This document shows, one piece after another, positions 58,954-64,000 of a stretch of 64,000 nt of DNA. Source of the stretch: Kitasatospora sp044457565 (GTDB taxonomy: Bacteria; Actinomycetota; Actinomycetes; Streptomycetales; Streptomycetaceae). The number at the start of each line of letters is the position of its first letter. The stretch's first letter is position 1. Under the pieces are notes generated by a model. That model saw nothing but the letters and a program-made list of their open reading frames with translations. It was not told the origin of the DNA and did not search any database. Made by a program: the position numbers and the translations under genes. The stretch spans positions 1-64,000 of the forward strand of contig NZ_JBITGZ010000007.1 in NCBI RefSeq assembly GCF_044457565.1, written 5' to 3'.

Positions 58954-59119
58954 CGGATCCCCGCGCTCGTACGTGTCCCGGGCGTCGTCCCGACCGGGTT
59001 GAGGGTGCTGCTTCGCTCTCGGCGTTCTCGGCCGGGCGGGCGCCGCGAGCCGCGCAGCGCCCGGCCCGCAGGCGCCCGGCCCGCCGCCCACGGGCGCCCG
59101 CCCGCCCACGCGGCCGGCC

Positions 59120-60412
59120 TCAGGCCCAGGCGAGGTGCTCGCGGTTGTGCGCGATCAGCCGGTCCGTGAGCCGGTCCGCCAGGTCGAGCTGCCCGACCAG
59201 CGGGTGCGCGAGCAGGGCGTCGAAGACCCGGTCGCGGCCGCCCCGGAGCGCGGCGTCCAGCGCGAGCTGCTCGTAGGCCGTCACGCCGGCGATCAGTCCG
59301 GCGTACAGCGGCTCGACGGGGCGCTGGGGCAGCGGGCGTACGCCGGTGGCGTCCACCTCGGCCGGCACCTCGATCACGGCGTCGTCCGGCAGGAAGGGCA
59401 GGATGCCGTCGTTGCGGGTGTTGACGACCTGCACGCCGGTGCCGCCGTCGGTGCCCAGCAGCGAGGCGATCAGCTGGACGGCGGCCTCCGAGTAGAAGGC
59501 GCCGCCGCGCTCGCCGAGGAGCTCCGGCTTGGTGTCCAGGGTGGGGTCGGCGTACATCTCCAGCAGCCGTCGCTCGATCGCGGCGACCGCGGCGGCCCGC
59601 GAGCCGCCGGCCCTCAGCTCCGCCACCACCTCGTCGTGCTGGTAGAAGTACCGCAGGTAGTACGAGGGGACGACGCCGAGCCGCTGGATGACGGGCAGCG
59701 GCAGGTGCAGGTCCTCGGCGATCTCCTTGCCGAAGCCGGCCAGCAGCTCCGGCAGCACCTCGCGCCCGCCCGCCGCGCCGGGGGCGTCGAGCAGGGTGAC
59801 ACCGCGCTCCCAGGTGAGGTGGTTGAGCCCGACGTGGTCCAGCCGGACCAGCTCGGGGGCGACGCCGAGGTGCCGGGCGAACTTGCGCTGGAAGCCGATC
59901 GCCACGTTGCACAGGCCCACGGCCTTGTGCCCGGCGTTCTGCAGCGCCCGGGTGACGATGCCGACGGGGTTGGTGAAGTCGACGATCCATGCGTCCGGGC
60001 TGCTGCGGCGTACCTGCTCGGCGATGTCCAGCACCACCGGGACGGTCCGCAGCGCCTTGGCCAGCCCGCCGGCGCCGGTGGTCTCCTGGCCGACGCAGCC
60101 GCACTCCAGCGGCCAGGTCTCGTCCCGGTCGCGCGCGGCCTGCCCGCCGACCCGCAGCTGGAGCAGTACGGCGTCCGCGTCCGGGACGCCCGCCGCGACG
60201 TCGGTGGTGGTGGTGACCCGCGCGCCGTGGCCCTGCCGGGCGAAGATCCGCCGGGCCAGGCCGCCGATCAGCTCCAGCCGGTCCGCCGCCGGGTCGATCA
60301 GGACGAGCTCGCCGACCGGCAGGGTGTCGCGCAGCCGGGCGAAGCCGTCGATGAGTTCGGGGGTGTAGGTGGAGCCACCGCCGACGATGGCGAGCTTCAA
60401 GTTGATCGGCAT
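59120..60412 (-). CDS. csnH: GH4 family glycosidase (6-phospho-beta-glucosidase type, CsnH)
   Basis: 430 residues. GH4 enzymes use NAD and a divalent metal. The Rossmann loop LAIVGGGSTYTPEL (7-20), the NPVGIVTRAL region, the metal-binding Cys in GLCNVAIG and the His in DHVGLNHLTW are present. The name 6-phospho-beta-glucosidase is the family label; with an ABC importer and no PTS gene in this operon, the natural substrate is more likely an unphosphorylated or kinase-modified amino-sugar oligomer. Its start shares one base with the stop of the upstream permease. Confidence 0.85.
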   Translation of the reverse strand: MPINLKLAIVGGGSTYTPELIDGFARLRDTLPVGELVLIDPAADRLELIGGLARRIFARQGHGARVTTTTDVAAGVPDADAVLLQLRVGGQAARDRDETWPLECGCVGQETTGAGGLAKALRTVPVVLDIAEQVRRSSPDAWIVDFTNPVGIVTRALQNAGHKAVGLCNVAIGFQRKFARHLGVAPELVRLDHVGLNHLTWERGVTLLDAPGAAGGREVLPELLAGFGKEIAEDLHLPLPVIQRLGVVPSYYLRYFYQHDEVVAELRAGGSRAAAVAAIERRLLEMYADPTLDTKPELLGERGGAFYSEAAVQLIASLLGTDGGTGVQVVNTRNDGILPFLPDDAVIEVPAEVDATGVRPLPQRPVEPLYAGLIAGVTAYEQLALDAALRGGRDRVFDALLAHPLVGQLDLADRLTDRLIAHNREHLAWA

Positions 60413-61320
60413 CAGCCCTTGACCCCTGTCAGTGTCACGCCTTCGATGAAGGCCTTCTGCGCGAAGAAGAAGAGGATGATCACCGGCGCCATCACCAGCA
60501 GGGTGGCCGCCATGGTGAGGTTCCAGTTGGTGTGGTGGGCGCCCTTGAAGGACTCCAGGCCGTACGAGAGGGTCCAGGCGCCGGGGTTCTCGCTGGCGTA
60601 GATCTGCGGGCCGAAGTAGTCGTTCCAGGCGTAGAAGAACTGGAACAGGCCCACCGCCGCGACGGCGGGCCTGGCCATCGGGAGCACCACCTTGAGCAGC
60701 GTCCCGAAGTCCCCGCAGCCGTCGAGCTTGGCGGCCTCGACGTACTCCTTGGGGATGGTCAGCAGGAACTGCCGCAGCAGGAAGATGGAGAAGGCGTCAC
60801 CGAAGGCCATCGGGATGATCAGCGGCCAGAGGCCGCCGCTGAGGTGCAGCTGCTTCGCCCAGAACAGGTACATCGGGATGACGGTGACCTGCGGCGGCAG
60901 CATCATCATCGAGATGACCGCCATCAGGGCGAGGTTGCGGCCCCGGAAGCGGAACTTGGCCAGTGCGTACGCCACCGGCAGGCTGGAGACGACCGTCAGC
61001 AGGGTGCCCAGGCCCGCGTAGAGCAGGGTGTTGCGCCACCAGGTGAGGAAGCCGGGCGCCCGCCAGACCAACAGGTAGTTGCCCCACTCCCAGGAGGTGG
61101 GCCAGAGGTCGCCGGTCAGCGCCTGGCGGTCGGTCATCACCGAGGTGAGGAACACGAAGACGAACGGGAGCAGGAAGAACAGCGCGGCGGCGATGGCCAG
61201 CGAGTGCACGGCCACCCAGTGCAGCAGGGCGCGGCGGCGGGCGGTCCGGGCGGCGGCGGACGTGGGGGCGGGGGCGGCGGCGGGCGCCGGCGCGCGGAGC
61301 GTGGTGGAGCCGAGAGTCAT
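60412..61320 (-). CDS. csnG: sugar ABC transporter permease (MalG type, CsnG)
   Basis: 302 residues, six membrane helices. The EAA loop reads EAAKLDGCGDFGTLLKVVLPM and faces the shared ATPase. An Ala/Pro-rich N-terminus precedes the first helix. The operon lacks its own ATPase; streptomycete sugar importers of this class commonly use the multipurpose ATPase MsiK encoded elsewhere. Spacing to the neighbouring permease is 3 bp. Confidence 0.88.
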   Translation of the reverse strand: MTLGSTTLRAPAPAAAPAPTSAAARTARRRALLHWVAVHSLAIAAALFFLLPFVFVFLTSVMTDRQALTGDLWPTSWEWGNYLLVWRAPGFLTWWRNTLLYAGLGTLLTVVSSLPVAYALAKFRFRGRNLALMAVISMMMLPPQVTVIPMYLFWAKQLHLSGGLWPLIIPMAFGDAFSIFLLRQFLLTIPKEYVEAAKLDGCGDFGTLLKVVLPMARPAVAAVGLFQFFYAWNDYFGPQIYASENPGAWTLSYGLESFKGAHHTNWNLTMAATLLVMAPVIILFFFAQKAFIEGVTLTGVKG

Positions 61321-61323
61321 GGG

Positions 61324-62325
61324 TCAGTCCTCATTCGCCAGGAAGCCGGACCTGCGGCGCAGGAGGATCGAGGTGAAGGCCATCGAGATCGCGAACAGGA
61401 TCACGGCGATCACACACGCCGAGCCGGTGTCGAAGCGCTGGAAGCCGAGGTTGTAGACCATCTGCGGCAGCGTCCAGGTGGAGCCCTGCGGGTACCCGGG
61501 TTCGAACGGCTGGCCGGAGCCGCCGATGATGCCGCTGGCGACCTTCCCCGCGACGATCGCCTGGGTGTAGTACTGCATGGTCTGGATCACCCCGGTGACC
61601 ACCGCGAACATCACGATCGGCGAGATGTTCGGGAGGGTGACGAAGCGGAACCGCTGGAGGGCGCTCGCGCCGTCCAGCTCGGCGGCCTCGTACTGCTCCT
61701 TGGGGACGTCCAGCAGGGCGGCCATGAAGATCACCATCAGGTCGCCGATACCCCACATGGCGAGCATCGTCAGGGCCGGCTTCGACCAGCCGGGATCGGT
61801 GAACCAGCCGGGCTGCGGCAGGCCGAGCCCGCCCAGCAGGTGGTCGACCGGCCCGGTGCCGGGGTTGAGCAGGAAGGCGAAGGCCACCGTGGCCGCCACC
61901 GGCGGGGCCAGGAACGGCAGGTAGAACGCGGTCCGGAAGAAGCCCGCGCCGGTCTTCACCTTGGTGATCAGCAGGCCGATGCCGAGCCCGAAGACCACCC
62001 GAAGGGTGACCATCACCGCGACCAGCCAGAGGGTGTTGCGCAGCCCCTGCCAGAAGAACGGGTAGTGGTTGAGGACGTAGTCCCAGTTCCTCAGGCCGGT
62101 GAAGACGGGGGCCGAGAAGCCGTCGTACTTCATGAAGGAGAAGTAGACGGTGGAGATCAGCGGGTAGGCGAAGAAGACGCCGAAGCCGATCAGCCAGGGG
62201 GAGAGGAAGGCCAGGTTGCGGGCCGCCTCCCGGCGGCGCTTCCCGCGCAGTGCGTGCTGCGAGGAGAGCGCCGCCGGGTCGGTCGGTCCGCTGCCCGGGG
62301 TGCGGGAGCCGAACGTGATTGCCAT
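61324..62325 (-). CDS. csnF: sugar ABC transporter permease (MalF type, CsnF)
   Basis: 333 residues, six membrane helices starting at LAFLSPWLIGFGVFFAYPL; the EAA loop is EAAELDGASALQRFRFVTLPN. First permease of the importer. ATG 62325 is chosen for GGCGGAG upstream; it lies 17 bp after the binding-protein stop. Confidence 0.88.
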   Translation of the reverse strand: MAITFGSRTPGSGPTDPAALSSQHALRGKRRREAARNLAFLSPWLIGFGVFFAYPLISTVYFSFMKYDGFSAPVFTGLRNWDYVLNHYPFFWQGLRNTLWLVAVMVTLRVVFGLGIGLLITKVKTGAGFFRTAFYLPFLAPPVAATVAFAFLLNPGTGPVDHLLGGLGLPQPGWFTDPGWSKPALTMLAMWGIGDLMVIFMAALLDVPKEQYEAAELDGASALQRFRFVTLPNISPIVMFAVVTGVIQTMQYYTQAIVAGKVASGIIGGSGQPFEPGYPQGSTWTLPQMVYNLGFQRFDTGSACVIAVILFAISMAFTSILLRRRSGFLANED

Positions 62326-62342
62326 CTGTGCTCCGCCTGCCG

Positions 62343-63698
62343 CTACTTCGCCTGCGCGATGGCGGCGTCGATCTCCTTGGCGGTGGCCGCGAGGCCGGCC
62401 GCCAGATCGGTCTGCTTGCCGGACTCGTAGTCGTAGCCCAGGTTCTGCAGCGACACGAGGTACGCGCCGCCGTTGACGCTGGCGGGCGTGGTGCCGGAGG
62501 CGGGGTTCTTGGCGATCTCCAGGAAGGTCTTGAAGTTGGCGTCGGCGTCCAGCTTCGGCGACTCCAGTGCGGCGAAGGTGCTGGGCACGTTGTGGATCGC
62601 GTTGGCGAAGCTCACCAGCGCGTCGGTGTTCGTGGTCAGGTACTTGACCAGCTCCCAGGCGGCGGTCTGCTTCTTGCTGCTGCGCGCGATGCCGACGACG
62701 GTGCCGGTCTGGTAGCCGCGCCCGTAGGTGGCCGCCTGGTCGTCCGGCACCGGGAACGGCGCGGTGGCCCACTCGAAGTCCGGCTTGTCCTCGGCGAGCG
62801 AGGCCGTCCGCCACTCGCCGTCGATCGCCATCGCCACCTGGCCGGTGTGGAAGGGGTTCTTGGCGCTGAACTCGTCGCCGAAGCCGGCCCGGTACTTCTC
62901 CAGCTTGTCGAAGCCGCCCAGCTTGTCCACCAGGCCCTTCTGCCAGCTGAGCATCGAGGCGACGGCCTGGTCGGAGGCGATGGAGGACTTGCCGTCCGGG
63001 CCGAAGTAGCCCGGGCCGAACTGGCCGAGGAAGTGCTCGGTGGTGGACTCGTAGCCGTGGTAATTGGGCATGAAGCCCAGCTGCTTGTAGCCCTCGCCGT
63101 CGGCGACGGTCAGCTTGGCGGCGTCCTCGGCGAACTCGCCGAGCGTCTTCGGCGGGGCGGTGATGCCGGCCGCGGCGAAGGCCTTCTTGTTGTAGTACAG
63201 CCCGAAGGCGTCGCCGAGCAGCGGCAGCGAGCACTGGTTGCCCTGGAACCGCGTGTACTTGAGCATCGGCGCCGGGAAGGTCCTGGCCGGGTCGATCCCG
63301 TCCTTCTGCAGCAGCGGGTTCAGGTCGGTGAAGACCTTGGAGGAGCAGAACAGGCCGACGTTGTTGGTGGTGAAAGAGGAGACCACGTCGGGGGCGTCGT
63401 CGCCACCGGCCCGCAGCGACTGGTTGATCTTGTCGTCGGCGATGTTGCCGACGGTCTTGACGTGGATGTTCGGGTGGGCCTTCTCGAAGGCGGCGACGTT
63501 GTCGTTGATCGCCTTGGTCTCGCTGTCCTGGCTCCAACCGTGCCAGAAGGTGATGGTGACGTCCTTGCCGCCGGCCGAATCGTCGGCGCCGCCGGCGTCG
63601 TTGGTGCCGGTGCAGGCGGTGGCGAGCAGGGCGAGAACGGCGCTGCCGGTGAAGGCGGCGATCGTGCGGCGGCCTCTGCGGGAGGTGGTGGCGTGCAC
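62343..63698 (-). CDS. csnE: sugar ABC transporter substrate-binding lipoprotein (CsnE)
   Basis: 451 residues. Signal peptide with Arg-rich start (SRRGRRTIAAF) and lipobox LLATAC, so Cys29 would be lipidated. The mature part is a type I extracellular sugar-binding protein: VTITFWHGWSQDSETKAIN at its start, FSAKNPFHTGQVAMAIDGEW in the middle. In the csn arrangement it captures chitosan-derived oligomers. GTG 63698 is selected by AGGAGGACC upstream. Confidence 0.88.
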   Translation of the reverse strand: MHATTSRRGRRTIAAFTGSAVLALLATACTGTNDAGGADDSAGGKDVTITFWHGWSQDSETKAINDNVAAFEKAHPNIHVKTVGNIADDKINQSLRAGGDDAPDVVSSFTTNNVGLFCSSKVFTDLNPLLQKDGIDPARTFPAPMLKYTRFQGNQCSLPLLGDAFGLYYNKKAFAAAGITAPPKTLGEFAEDAAKLTVADGEGYKQLGFMPNYHGYESTTEHFLGQFGPGYFGPDGKSSIASDQAVASMLSWQKGLVDKLGGFDKLEKYRAGFGDEFSAKNPFHTGQVAMAIDGEWRTASLAEDKPDFEWATAPFPVPDDQAATYGRGYQTGTVVGIARSSKKQTAAWELVKYLTTNTDALVSFANAIHNVPSTFAALESPKLDADANFKTFLEIAKNPASGTTPASVNGGAYLVSLQNLGYDYESGKQTDLAAGLAATAKEIDAAIAQAK

Positions 63699-63864
63699 TT
63701 CGAGGTCCTCCTGGGGGTACGCGGGCAGGCGTCATCGCCTCGTGGCCCGCGTTGGGGGCTGGGGGAGAAGGTTGTGCAGGGAGCGGAGCCGGCCGGCACG
63801 GCTGTCGTCGGGGCGGGTCGGGGCGGCTGATGAGGGTTCGGCGGTGAGGGTTCGGGGGTCAGGG

Positions 63865-64000
63865 TCAGTGGGTGGAGAAGACCGCCTCGCGCGCGGCGGC
63901 CAGCGCGCGGCGCAGCGCGCCGTGCAGAACGGGTGAGCCGGGCAGCGCGCTGCTGCGGACCTCCGGCCGGGCGATCGAGATCCGGGCCAGCTCCTCCTCG
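63865..64000 (-). CDS. csnR: ROK family regulator, C-terminal end only (CsnR-like)
   Basis: The last 45 codons of a minus-strand gene whose start lies beyond the window. The end reads SIARPEVRSSALPGSPVLHG and AREAVFSTH, the usual C-terminus of streptomycete ROK repressors (final helix after the sugar-binding domain). Position and orientation immediately before the binding-protein gene match csnR of the csnR-K operon. The gap of 166 bp to csnE has no obvious palindrome. Confidence 0.65.
   Translation of the reverse strand, partial: EEELARISIARPEVRSSALPGSPVLHGALRRALAAAREAVFSTH

Noticed and set aside
60532..62430. 632-codon plus-strand open frame opposite the permease genes
   Set aside because: Composition is Glu/Gly/Arg-rich antisense of membrane proteins; no motif or ribosome binding site.

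Overview
The window looks like the chromosome of a high-GC actinomycete of the Streptomycetaceae (Streptomyces or Kitasatospora; I cannot separate them from this stretch alone). The reasons are near-saturated G/C at third codon positions, frequent GTG/TTG starts, leaderless promoters, a citrate synthase and truncated haemoglobin of streptomycete type, an LAXTG-anchored TQXA surface protein, a WhiJ-type helix-turn-helix/DUF397 pair and a CsnR-type chitosan-sugar operon. Most of it is ordinary core chromosome. The patch at about 49.3-55.3 kb is accessory in character, with gene fragments, a transposase remnant and small lineage-specific proteins.

Layout. 0-6 kb: 3' end of a 5S rRNA and its terminator, a GNAT acetyltransferase, a two-domain VOC protein, RecD2 helicase behind a RecA-NDp-like promoter, and citrate synthase. 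6-16 kb: an SDR protein lacking the catalytic Tyr, copA/copZ with a CsoR-like operator, a membrane PP2C phosphatase, dhaKL with divergent dhaM, and a small Pol I-like polymerase. 16-24 kb: three TetR regulators with palindromes beside a SnoaL-like protein, an acyl-CoA dehydrogenase and a probable MFS remnant, plus an M3 peptidase, a secreted GH5 enzyme and an enoyl-CoA hydratase. 24-31 kb: tRNA-Arg(UCU), two DnaA-box sequences before an SSB paralogue, the TQXA protein, EttA, a striking 106-bp G/C-only tract and a thioesterase. 31-34 kb: truncated haemoglobin and a DrrAB-type ABC exporter.

34-45 kb is the most interesting block. Seven co-directional genes encode, in transcription order, a four-helix membrane sensor-like protein, a glutamate/aspartate-type periplasmic binding protein, a helical protein of unknown function, a PknG-type kinase, a PP2C phosphatase, a von Willebrand factor A protein and an FHA protein. 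The first, second and fourth match the logic of mycobacterial GlnX-GlnH-PknG amino-acid sensing. Here the eraser (PP2C) and a phosphothreonine reader (FHA) are in the same operon, and kinase, phosphatase and reader share zinc-ribbon N-termini.

45-57.8 kb: a nucleosidase, a PH-like protein, a cysteine hydrolase with a divergent GlxA-type regulator, AzlCD, AraC/VOC genes, a YwqG-like protein behind a candidate DNA-damage promoter, two tiny Cys/His-rich proteins, an ATPase/HTH/DUF397 regulatory trio, a histidine kinase truncated before its ATPase domain, and a second-type hemC. 57.9-64 kb: kinase, GH4 glycosidase, two permeases, a binding protein and the C-terminus of a ROK repressor, in the arrangement of the csnR-K operon for chitosan-derived sugars.

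I see no CRISPR array, complete mobile element or biosynthetic gene cluster. The closest thing to an under-described system is the GlnX/GlnH/PknG/PP2C/VWA/FHA operon; the paired Cys/His-rich proteins come second.
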